From Centroberyx gerrardi (taxonomy: Eukaryota > Chordata > Actinopteri > Beryciformes > Berycidae), in assembly GCF_048128805.1 (NCBI RefSeq), contig NC_135998.1, positions 22,867,063-22,931,062 on the forward strand: a stretch of DNA of 64,000 nt, written 5' to 3'. Both the position numbers and the translations under genes were made by a program. Below are positions 22,120 through 34,528 of this stretch, one piece after another; within the stretch, counting starts at the first letter, position 1, and each line of letters opens with the position of its first letter. The notes below the pieces were generated by a model, which saw nothing but the letters and a program-made list of their open reading frames with translations, searched no databases and was not told the origin of the DNA.

Positions 22120-22404
22120 ATTGAGTTACACCAATTAGTGTTACTATATTGGAGTCAAGTGTAGTCTGATAGTGTTGATTTTCTAACACTGGCACTAGTG
22201 TAGAGTACTATCAACACTACTCAGTGTTAGCCAGTGTTCATTTTCAACTCCATACAGTGTTGAAATAACTCTGGGTGAGTGTTAAAAAATGAACACTTTC
22301 AAAAGTGTTACTTTAACACTTAAAAGAGTGGACACATATAGACACTTTTCTAGTGTTAAATTTAACACTCTCAGAGTTAATTTAACACTGGTGATTTTGC
22401 TGTG
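22120..22404. mobile_element. Right terminus of the transposon with AGTGTT subterminal repeats
   Basis: About 14 copies of AGTGTT or its inverse AACACT are packed into some 270 bases, in both orientations. The segment ends CACTGGTGATTTTGCTGTG at 22404, which read inward is CACAGCAAAATCACCAGTG. A CAC-type end plus dense subterminal repeats is how CACTA/EnSpm elements present their transposase-binding sites. Repeat B begins five bases later. No matching left terminus is present between 9.6 and 22 kb, so the left end has been lost. Confidence 0.7.
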
Positions 22405-22408
22405 ACCA

Positions 22409-23586
22409 ACAGAATCCTAGCACTGATGTAAATGTGTACCTGCTACTTGTTAGTTTTTAATTGTAGGTCATAGAAAATACCATAGCAGTATGTTACTACT
22501 GTTTATTGAATCTCTATTCAACTGACACAAAATGGTTTGCAATATCCTGGGTTTGTTCTAAGTATTGTTTTTCCATGCAAAAAGAGGAGATGCTCCAGGC
22601 TCTACACAGGGATTACCATGTTTCATGTTTTTTAAAGCATTTGTTTTAAGTGCTTGCTTTTATTGCTGTCTTCTCATTTTGTGTTTGACAAGTCTGACAC
22701 AAAAAAAATCATGTTGCTTACAATAATGGACAATAGAGTTTTCTTGAATCTTCGATCTAACAGTTAACTTACTGAAATCAAATTGGGCAGAGAGATTGGA
22801 CAGCTTCCATTTCTATGAGTGAACAAACTCAAAACTATTGGCTAATGTGTGCTGATAGAAAAGTATTTGAGTTACAGCATTCATTCACTATTTGATAACA
22901 GTAGTGCACTCCTCATGGTTAAACTCAATCACAACTTTGAAATGTTCTCTTTCTGAAGGGATTAAAGGGACATGAGTATCTGTGGTCTATGCCATGTAGA
23001 AACAAGGCTCAAACACCAGTTGGATTAAATAATATATCCATTATAATGGACATTAGGGCTGATAATCAAATCCAGGAATGCCAAGTCGATACTTGTGACC
23101 TTGTGGAGAAAGTTCTTTCCAAGTTGTCTTGGATAGAATGATCGTCTCATGAAAGTAAGCAGAGACGCTTCCTTACAGTTTGAGATGGACTGTAAGACAC
23201 ACAGCTGTTCATTTTCCCAGCTGTTTGCTGCTCAGATGCGATGTGTTGTTCTCACATCGAATCTTTGGGCTTTCCATTTGTTCTTATCGGTCAAGTCACC
23301 ATTCGATGCATCCTAAACTGGCAAGCAAACTTCCGTGATCTTTATCCCTCCTCCATCTCCTCCAGCAGTTAAATATTACGTAAAACACATCATGGAGGAC
23401 ACAAGAACATATATTGAGAAAGAGGCTATAGTTTTCAGTGGTTGTAATTTGGTTGTTTCAGTGATTAGTTACTTAAGATGAAGTAAATGTGCAGGCAGTT
23501 GTAAATGGTCGATGAATCCATTTGATCGCCTCCTTACTGGTGGGGGCCGAATGATTTCTTACTCACCCTTCATCTCATCTGTGTCT
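22409..23586. repeat. 1.18-kb direct repeat, copy B
   Basis: Near-identical to 9617-10791. Copy A is followed by the promoter and the 877-aa ORF; copy B is followed at 23587 by unrelated pyrimidine-rich sequence, so no second ORF copy is present. Confidence 0.93.
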
Positions 23587-26500
23587 TCCTTCTCTCTTTC
23601 TAACTCAACCTCAGCAGCTACCTCACCTTCTCCCTGCACCCAAACAACCTCATCACTGTCTCTCTCTTTCCCTAAAATCAATACAAGAATATTCGTCTGA
23701 CAACCTGCCTGTAATTAAATATGTTACGCTGTGACATTTCGAAACTCACCAGCTGCTTCTGTCCTGACTGCATCTTAATGCTCATCCTCAGAATCTCTAA
23801 GCCAGAATACCCTAATGGGCTAATTTATACATTAGCTTGCACAATTTCTGATCTGTGCATATACCTCTAATATTCTTATTTATATTCTAGTCTTCTTAGC
23901 TGTATCCTACTATTTTCCTGCTGCAATGACCCAGTTTCCCCATGGGGATCATTAAAGTTTCATCTTATCTTACTATATAAACAGTGCTCCTCCCAGGTTT
24001 TTTTGGCCCGTTTGCTAAATGAATGGAAATGTACAAAATGTGTTCATACATGACACGTACGTGGAGGCATTTGGGAGAAGCAGATTCAGTATCTGAATGA
24101 GAGCTTTGTGTAATATCCACACCCTCCCCAAAGTAGAATAATGATCGGTGAAATGGATTTGATTGAAAATTCACAATTCACTAATCCAGATTAAAATACT
24201 ACACAATCTGCACCTCTGAGTGAATGGAGCAACGGGCCAGTGCCACTAGGCAGGAAGTAACAAAATTATGTAATAAGGCAGACAATTTGGAAAAAATGTT
24301 CAAAAGTATTTGGAAAGTAATGTATTATACACACTCCCTAGACCTATAATGTTGAAAAAAATAGAATAATTTATTGTTTTTCAATGCAAGTCTAGGTGGG
24401 GCAGCACCCTGCTGATGCCTCTTTTTTAGAAAAACATGTCATTCTGTTCACTTTGGAATAACTTCAGAAAATCATTGGCCATCTCAACAGTATGGAAGGG
24501 ATACGGTGGAGGCCGGATCTAGAAGTGGGCAGAGGTCGGCATCGCCCGCCCAAATTTTAGCTCTGCCCACCCAATGGCTGGTTGTGCTCTGCATGTTTTG
24601 AATCCAGCAATCACTTTTAGTTAGTTTACATAACGCTCCTGTAGTGTCTTGCCTGTGCTGTAGGGGCATCAACAATTTCAAACTGTCCTGATTTCTGATT
24701 GGTTGGTTGGGCAGGATAAAAATCAGAGACAACACCAGTCTGTTGTCACTTCTACAGTGCAGTTGCCACAGCCTGTTACACCTGGGAGATTATCTTATAG
24801 TAATACAAATAAATAAATAAAAAATATCACCATCATTTGCAAAGCGCTTGCTGTTTAATTTCATGCTGAACACTGTCTGGGGGTCCAGTGGGCTTTCAAT
24901 GTCCTTGAATCCTTGAGCCAGGATTCAGTTCGTGGACTTTGAATGTAGTCAGTTGTAACTAAGTCATATAAAAAGTAAAACAAGGTAATACAGGTAGTTC
25001 ATACTAACTGCCTGCATACTAACTACATACCATATTAAGGAGTCACCCACATAAAATTCAACTTTCAGTTTAACCTGTTTATAATTAAATGAACATTATT
25101 CTGCTACATAGTTGATATTCTCTGTACAGCACATTTCAAAAGAATATTTACATGTTTTTCAAGGAGTTCACATGGACAGAAGTCTTTATGGTGAAGATTG
25201 CTAAAATAATTGTAATATAATTGCAAGAAATTGTCTGCTTTAATTTCATTTATGTTAATAAATGGAGCATGCTCACTTGAGGCACCTCAGAACCAAATCT
25301 ATCTCTATTAAACAAGAACTGTCAGAGCTCAGACAAGGGGACATGTGAGTCCTGTGTGCCAGTAGAGGGCAGCATTGCTCGGTATCACAAGGGCTTCCAG
25401 ACCAGGTGCCACAAGAGGGGACTGTATATCCCTCCGAAAAAAGTGCATTTCGTCAATCTGCCTTTTCAATCAGAGCCTCACAGGAATGGAAACCTGTGAC
25501 GGTACATATCAGACAACTTAATACAGACAGGCCCGTTTGTAGTCATTTAAGATCTTGGCTGACTATGTGATCAGGACAACACAAAATAGCAACCACATAA
25601 TATGGAATATTCTATAAATAATATACTCAAAAGGAATGAATGGGGGAGTTGTGTCTTAAATTAAACACCCAAACAGAGAAATCACATCCTTGAAAAAAAA
25701 CTACACTGAACCAAACAAATATTGATCAGAAAAATGCTGTATTTTGTTCCAAGTAGGAAGTTTTCTCTGCCACTGTGTTGATGGCAGTAGCCGGACCTAG
25801 TTGTGAAGCTTGCGGAGACACTGGTCTGTGACAGAGCAGGGATAAGACATTAAAACAAGAGCCAGGGAGCAGAAAACAACAAATAAAGCCATCTCTTGCC
25901 CTATCACATCTTAAATATTGCCTAGAAATTTGATCAGGTGCAACAAAGAAGCTAAAGTAGTTGCAGTTAGAAGAAAATAAAGCTGCACGTGTTGCTCTTA
26001 GCTGCACCAAAATTTAGATGTAAACAAAATGCACAGCAGTCTCTAATGGTTGAAAGAAGACAGACTACACATAAAGTTTACTTAATTATTTCATAAACAG
26101 TTGTGTTTTTGTCACTCCACAATGTGTCTAGTAACCTACATAGACACCAGCAGCACAATTAAACTACTAGGCAAATAATGAAGGAAAGCTCAGTTCCATC
26201 ACCCAGGTCAAATGCACTGTGTATGACTGTAGTACATACAGCTATGTGTACAGAACGACTTAGTGTTATATGTCATAGAGTCTGGTGGCAAATTTGAACT
26301 AATTTACAAAAACATTTACAATTTGACCACCAGATGTCACTATTGACTCTCCATTATTTACCTATATGGAAAAAAGTGAGAATAAAAGCAAAGTATGTAA
26401 AGTGTAGGCCTAAAGTTGAATACATCAGTATATCTCCCAAAGAACGTGAACGTTTTAAAGCTGGAACAGAGTCCCTATTGCTGAAAGTACACTGAAGTGG

Positions 26501-26598
26501 TTAGAGTCCACAGATTTGGACAGAGTAATAAAGAAATCATGGGAATAGCTTGAGTGTGCTAGATTAGATAGCAATGTTGAGTACAAAGGAAACCTTAC
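23587..26598. other. Non-coding region 3' of CATSPER2
   Basis: No gene seen. The last coding bases of CATSPER2 should lie here, because its exon at 26599-26666 ends in mid-codon at a good donor, but I could not identify the terminal exon. Confidence 0.4.
25357..25374 (+). promoter_or_regulatory. CTCF-like site
   Basis: TGCCAGTAGAGGGCAGCA fits the CTCF core (CCASYAGRGGGC). It lies 1.2 kb beyond the last recognised CATSPER2 exon. Repeat-borne look-alikes are common in fish, so confidence is modest. Confidence 0.35.
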
Positions 26599-29500
26599 TG
26601 AGGTCATTCTGCAGCCTCATCATCTCCTCACGATTACGCTCCAACTCTTCCAGTAGCTCGTAGTATCTGGAAAGAAGAAGCAATGCCTTAGTAGGCTACC
26701 TGAGCATTCGAAGGATAATTCAGTTTATTTTTCGCCATCATGACGATTGTGTTCAAAAGTTTGTCACTTGCTTCACTGTAGTTACTTTACATACCTCCAG
26801 TTTGCCAGGGATGCTGCTCTCCAACACACACCCAGAGGGGCAAAGCATAAGGGTGTGTTTTATTAATTTTTTGGGTTCAACTGTTGGAGGCTGCGTTGGC
26901 CCTCTGGGTGTGTGTTGGACAGCAGCGCTCCCGGCGATCTGGAAGTACATAAAGCAGTACAGTGAAGTGAAGTAAGTGACAACATTTTGAACACAATCAA
27001 TCGTCATGATGGCAAAACCTAGAATAAAGTTCATGTTGAAAATAACTGGAATTATCCTTTAATACCTCACTTTCATGTAATACTGCCTATGTTGTTCTTT
27101 TGTGCCTGCACGCACAATAATGCTATACTATTAATACAGTACTACACTGCTAATAGTATAATACTAATATAATACTATAATATTTAATTCTCCACCTCCG
27201 ATATAGCTACATACAAGGCAGTAGGTAGGTTAGAGAAGCAGGTTTGTGACAGGAATGTCCCTGGTTTCAATCCCTGGAAAATCAATAACTTCTGAGCAGT
27301 GACACTGAATGAAACTTCTCTTAACAACCTGTGTTGAGGTGCCCTTGAGCAAGGCTCTCAGCAGGTAATTGCTCCAGTGGGCTCCAGTCAAGACGGTGGT
27401 TGTACTGGACAGCTACCGGGCGTGAACCAGGCATGAACCAGGTGTGTACCAGGTTGAAAAGGACCTCAGTAACCCTACTATGTATAAAATAAAGGTTTAA
27501 AAAAAGGAATCTGCCCCGTTTTGTTCTACCTGAAGAGTTTGTCCGTGGGCCATTCAACTTTCACAGGCTTCTTTTGCTTCATCGCTGCTATGGCCTCCAT
27601 CACGTACGTCTCCCACTCTACACCCCCACCGACACACACACACACACACACACAGACACACACAGAGATCACACCGAGTTCATCAAAACACTTTGTACGC
27701 CAACCAGTCTCACCTCTGTATTGACGCAGATGGCACTTCAGATAGTAGCTCAAATTCAAACTCAAGATGCTCATAAATGCAAATGAATTGCAGCGGCATC
27801 TTGAGGCCACTCGGGAAAAATTGGGATAAGAGCTTGTCTGGGATATTGCAAACAGGAATATGATTTCTACACGTGCAAACTCACAATCGGAATGCTTGAA
27901 TAGGCCAAATAATAGTGAGATAATGTTGTGAGCATAAACACATGTAATAGACTGTAATGGAACCAACCTTCTGTGGTAAATGTAACCGTAGACTGCAGAG
28001 GTTCGTCTGACTCCTCTGATTCCCCTGACATCTCTCCTGCCCTGGAGATGTAAACCACGACTCGTTATTCTTATGTGTTTCCGTCTTTTGTCATGTCCTT
28101 GTGTATGACTCTGCTCTATAGTCACCGGAGCAATATTGCAAGATTCTACAACTTGTGATGAGATGACGTGAGGTGACGTGCGGGCAGGCGGGATCATGAG
28201 ATCACACGAAATGAGATCAGTTTCATTCGCCCAAAGGGAAAATTGACACTTTTAAGTTAACAGTATTGTACCAAACACTAGTTACCCGGTTAACAATAAA
28301 TGGCTTGGTGTCCTGTGGACAGAGGGGGAAACATACATGCTCATTAGAAGATGTTACCATAGCAACATTTGACCACAGGAACGTGATCCCAACATCCAAA
28401 CAGATCAGTAAAGTATACATGTGTTTACTGTCCGCTTTTCACCTCTCTCTCTCTCTCTCTCTTGCTCTTTATTCAATTCAAAAGCAATGAATGAATCATC
28501 AATTAACCAACATTTCAGAAGATGAATCCCATCCACTCCCGTGTGTGTGTGTGTGTGTGTGTGTGTGTCCACTGACTATCAGTATTTCTGTTATCCTATT
28601 GTGGGTAGCTTTAATAATTTTAAAATTTTCTTGTGGTCTTTGAAATGTTTCTGGTAGGGAATGTGTAACATTAGACATTAAACTGAAGTAACTTTTCTTA
28701 CTTCTTAACAGTGAGAATGCTGAATTACTGTATTGGCTGCTGCCACCAACTGGCCACTCAATAATGACTTTAGACAGCAGTAGGTCTGTGACTATGACAT
28801 GTCATCCTTGATCATTTGAAAATGGTTTGCACTCCTGTATATGCACTTTAAAGATTGTTGCCTAAACTAAACGAAACTAAACTCAATAGGAAGTTGTGTT
28901 CTCACCTGTGCAAATTCTGAGCGTTGAAAAGATCTTTTCTGGCCTGCCACTCAATCTGCTGCAGCTCTTTATCCTGGTCTCTCCGAAACTCTTGGAATTT
29001 GTTCACTTGTTGGACAGAGAGAAATGCAGGCAGGATCGTTTTTAGATTACATCTGAGTCTGCACTTTATGTCAGACTAACTTTATGTCAGTGCTTATTAA
29101 TGGTGCTATTCAGATATGGGAAATCATCTTTTGTTTGCATTATAAGAAAATTCAATGAATTAGTTCATCATTACTTATATTAAGTTTGATTATTAATTCA
29201 AGTTCATATAGATCAGTGGTTCTCAGTCCTGGTCCTTGGGTCCCAGAACTCTGCTGCTAGTTTTCTATTCCAGCTCGTTAATCGCCTGGCATCCCAGATG
29301 TAATCAGTCCCTGCTTAGATGGCTAGGCTCTGGGACCGGGATTGAATTTGTAGTATTAGTAGTAGTAGTAGTAATTCATCAATTAATTCATGCATCATTT
29401 ATGCATTTGGGTGGCCTTCAACAAATGTAATTCTTACTACAATGTGATAGAAATTTGCACTGTAGGGACAATTTACAAAGCCTGCACTTTCTACCACCTT

Positions 29501-32181
29501 ACCCATCATGCCCACAATCATGCTGCGGAAGATGCAGGAGGCGAGTATCAGCCACAGGATGATGTAGAGGCCGCAGAGAAACTGGTTGAGTTCTTTGACC
29601 TTTTGAATGTTGTCCAGCATGGCAGTCCAGCTGTCCATAGTGAACAGCATAAACAGCGAGATGAGGGCACTGATGAAGTCTCTGTTTTATACAGGTGGAC
29701 ACAGACAGAGACAGGAAGAGAGACAGAGACAGGAAGAGACACAGACAGACAGGCAGACAGACAGACAGACAGAGACAAGGATTAAGTCTCATAACTCACA
29801 ATGTCTCTGTGGCAGAGTGCTGGGATGTGAACAGGGCAAAACAAAAACAAACAAAACACAATGGGAGTAAAACAGGAAAACAAAACAAACAAGAAAAAAA
29901 AAACATTAGAAATGAAAGTGAGTGTTTTGGCCAAAAAGTCAAATCTCAACTTCCATTTATCTTCTCTCTGCAGAATATCAAAATGTTTCAAATGCAAATT
30001 AGGTCCTCCTGTGTGGAAAGGACACAGGGCTTATTTGTTCACACTTATTCCCAATCCATGTCACAACTCCATCGCTGCACAGCTGCTGTGGAGCCGTCAA
30101 GAACACATCACGCAAAACAGGATTCAAGCCATTTTCGAAAAAATGTCTCAGCCGCATTGTAGCCAAACCAGGACTCCACAACATGAAGTCTGTTCAGGCC
30201 AGTAACATTCTTTTCCCAGGCACAAAGATGGCCCTTCACTTGCAAAAGTGGCACACTGACAGTGTATACCCCACCAGTCAAATACAAATCTACAAATAAT
30301 CTGCCAGCCACATCAGACAAATTAAAATAGAGGATTTCTCTTTATCTGGGCTATAGGACTGAGTTTTATTGAGCTGAAGTTGGACATTCATCACATTAGA
30401 GAATGAAACATTTTGTATCATATGAAGAAAAGGATAAGGATAAGGTTTTGTTTACCCTCTCCTTCGCCCCGTCTCACTCTCCCTCCCCCTCTCTGCGTGG
30501 AGCAAGTCATAAGTTCCATAAATTCCTTACATTCTTGTTTTGGTTCTGTTCTACCTTGTGTCGTCTAATGTCTTCAATGAGTTTCTAAAATGGTGTGAAT
30601 TATATACCAAATTGGTTAATTATATATGCTTAAGTTGATTAATCAATAGTATCCTTTGTATGTTACAGTGTCACTTACTTTATCTGAGGAAATGGTAAAC
30701 TGGTCTTTACAGTTACCTCCAAGCCACAATAGTTTGGACCAACCCCTTTCCCTGGGACCACACTGCCACTTATGTTCCATTTAAATATTTTACACCTAAT
30801 TAATCCACATTGATAAAGCTCATACTTGATTTCATTGTTTTCCCTATATTAATCACCAAAGTTACTATGCATTTGTGATTCAAATATTAAGAGTATAAAG
30901 TTATGCATCTAGACTATTCTGCTATAAGAATGTAGTTCATAGCTAACGATTGAACAATGAAGGTATATTTTATATTCATGTAATTCATGTTTTATGCAAT
31001 CCACAGGTTTCATGATGTTCACTGATTGAACAGTAATTCACTTACTGAACAGTAATTGGTTGAGTATGTGAAATACAAACACGTTGTTCGCTAAATCTTT
31101 ATCATTACATAGTGACCAAAGTAAGATAGAGAGATACCATTTCCCCCATGTGTCTCTCTCATGTCGGGCGGATCCCGTCTCCAAACAAAGAATTGAATTA
31201 GTAAACAAGGCATAACCTCAAAACCGCGCAAACTATCTTTTTACATTGCAAAACCCCGCCTGGAAATTCGGAAAACTACAAATTTCTCTGTCTTTTGTTA
31301 AACCCAAGCTGAACGCAGAGTCTAAGAACGCCAGTACTAAGAAGTCAAGACCAGCCACAAGCTAAGACAACAAGAACCAAAATTGAAACCTTGCTGCTAA
31401 AGACATTTTCACGCTCCTTGCCATTCATTTTTATTCTGCCTTTTCGATGTCTTTCTGCTGAGAGTTGATGCAAACTTTACTAAAATTATCACCTAATTCA
31501 ATCAGGAAAGTTAGTATAGTCTAACTTATCCCCTATAGCGTTCCGCCTCATTTCTCTGGTTTATTGACCCAAACTGACATAACTCCATTTACTGTTGCCA
31601 ATTATTATTCCTAATTTTCATTTCATTATTCAGATAATAACTTCAGTATTTTGCTCTGTCATCTGTTTATTTGTCCCATATTTTTCTCATTTCATTGATC
31701 ACATTATTTTGTCTAGTAGGTAGTTAATAAATATTTATCCTTTATTATAAAGTCGGTTGTTCTGTGTTTCTGAGAAAAGTAATCCCTGAACTGACAGAAC
31801 AGTAGTATAACCAAATAAAGGTCTGTTTTCTTTCCTCTAAGGAGGTGGTGGCCAAATGAATGTAAATTGATATCTTCATCAAAACCTTATATTGTCATAC
31901 CTTTACTAAATTCAAATTTTGATATTTTCAACTGTGTACGCTACACATTAAAAACTCACTTGAAGCTATCCTTGAGGGCCAGGTCTTCCACTTCTGAGCG
32001 GGAGAAGTTCTTGAACAGTTCCACTCCCACCACAGCATAGATTGTGGACAAAATCATCAGCAATGCCAAGAGGTTGCCAATGGCCTTGAAACACAGAAAC
32101 ATAAACACAGATGAGAATCCACATAGAAGGCTTCTTCACTATACACTGGGTACTCCATCATATGTTTGACACATTCCAAAA

Positions 32182-32259
<78 letters not shown>

Positions 32260-34493
32260 TACAAATCAATACATGATAATTTTGTATGTCCCCCACCTTG
32301 AAAGATCTGGAGAGAGGAATCATAATGAGTCGAGCCCGGGTGCACCTGGAGATAATCTTCAGGCATCGAAGGGTGCGGAATTGCTTCAGGAGCTCCATAA
32401 CCTGCAGTTTGGCCGTGTCTGGTCTGACGGCCATAATCAGCTGCGGCAGAAGTGACTGGGGGGGCAGAGGTCACAACAAAACTGACTGATGGACTGCTTT
32501 TAGATGACCAACCACTCTGGCCTGTCACTGGCATTTCACAGAAACAAATCGTTGCTGTCTAGTTTATCTAATGGGACTTTAAAGGGTTTCATAAGTCCAA
32601 GGGTGGTAGAATTTTCTCAACCCACAGAGCAACATGTTCACAACATGACAGCGAAATGCTGAAAGCGAAAAAAATGAAAAAGGGGGGTGCTGCTCACCCT
32701 CCTGTCTTTGTTATGTGAATATGAACACCATCCAATAAAGGAAAGATTCCATTAAATGATTATTGTTATTATTATTCCATGTAAATAATTAGAGGAAATC
32801 CCAGGCCCACTGTCCTCACCACCATAGTGACTACAAAGTCGAAGATGTTCCAGGAGCTTTTCCAGAAAAGATGGAAGTCATCCACCCATTTAAGGATGAA
32901 CTCCCCGATGAAGAAGGATAGGATGCACCAGTTTAATATAGTACAAGCAAGCATGTACTTCTCCTTCTCTGGAGCCGTGTAGTAAGGCAGCTCTGGAGGA
33001 ATGGAGATGGATAAATGGAGAGACAGAACATTATATTTCTGAAGAAAGACAGTGATAGAGCACATGAAGGGCTTCATCCCAAAATGCATTAAAAAAAAAC
33101 ACAGATGGTTACATCCTCTAAAATGCTACTATTTTGCAAGTGCCACTGCTTGCCATGCCCAAATGGCATGCCCAAATTGGTGAGCAATACAAAAAAGGTG
33201 GATTTCATGCTTCTTGGCATTATCTATCGTTTATAAGTTAATTACTAACGTCAGAGTTTCTAACCTGTTTCAACCCCCAGCACAATGGCGTTCAGAATGG
33301 TGATGAAGAGTGCGAGCCAACTGAAGTATGTGTCTGGGAGCATTTTGTCAAGGCAATCCATCACACACTTGTTAAGAGTTATGGATACATTTGTCATATT
33401 TTAAGATAGAATAGGCAGAAGACACAAACAAGTGTCGCATCCAACTTAACATGCCATTTGGTGGACGCTTTTGCTCACCAAATGGCACCATTTGGTGCCA
33501 TTTATACATTTATACTAGAATACATGTCAATATAAACTCGGGTACCATGAGTGTATATATTTTCAGTATAGGGGGCCCCAGTGGGACTTGAATCCCTAAC
33601 TGTAGCAGTGTTAGTGCCAAGCTGATTAGAGCTATAAAGGGCCACACATTTACTGGGCTGATAGATACTTCGTCCTAGGAGTGTAAGTTTACGATACTCA
33701 TGTAATTTATTACTTATACTGCATCACTTTCGGCAGAGATGGAAAATGACAAATAAAACAAAAGCAGTAGCTACAAAGGAAAAAAAAAGTATGAAAACAC
33801 ATCTAATTAAAATTGCTGGTAAAATTGCCTGTCTGCACTGCTTCAGAAAAGTTACCCATGTAACACAGCTTTTAGTCTGGTCTTGTGGAACAGGCAATGG
33901 TGTTTCAAATTACAAAAATAGGGGGGGGGGGGGGGGGGGGGGAACCAGTACACACTGAGGTAGAAGAGAAATGCCTATTAAAAATGTCTAGATTCATCTT
34001 GACATTTGGGACATTTGTTGAGAGCGACTTAAATGAGTACTACAACAGTAGAAAATGTGTTAATTCCTAGATCACCAACATCACAAGCAACAAATAGTAA
34101 AGAATACAAGGGTGTACGGTGGTACAAGGGCCACAATGCATTGACAAAATTTCAGTGCCCCCAGAATGATAAAGTAAAAGAGAAAAGCTTGAATAGGAAA
34201 TACCGCTATGCAAAATAGAAGTAGGGAGAGAGGAAGAAGGTATTGGGAGTGTTGTCTTCAATAAAATTAAAACCTTTCAAAAAAACACATCCCTGAAGGA
34301 TACTCTCTACAATGGAATGGGCAATCATGTCGAGCCTGAGTCGCCCAAGGCGTCGGGACTGTCTGCTGTTGGTGGTGTCATGCAGAGGCAAAACATTAAT
34401 GCAGACCTCGTCTCTGTGCTTAGCCTGCAGACTGGAAGAGGCCTTGTCATCTGTCACACACACACACATACACACACACACACACACATACAC

Positions 34494-34528
<35 letters not shown>

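Noticed and set aside
9617..23586. A and B as LTRs of a giant retrotransposon or old retrovirus
   Set aside because: No TG...CA ends, no primer-binding site or polypurine tract, and no gag, protease or integrase between them; the only reverse transcriptase is of LINE type.
29390..30205. Plus-strand ORFs over the CAGA repeat
   Set aside because: They are antisense to CATSPER2 exon 8 or are repeat-driven.
32057..32455. ORFs of alternating Arg/Glu or Ser/Leu
   Set aside because: The (GA)36 repeat read in different frames; only the S4 exon portion 32297-32455 is real.
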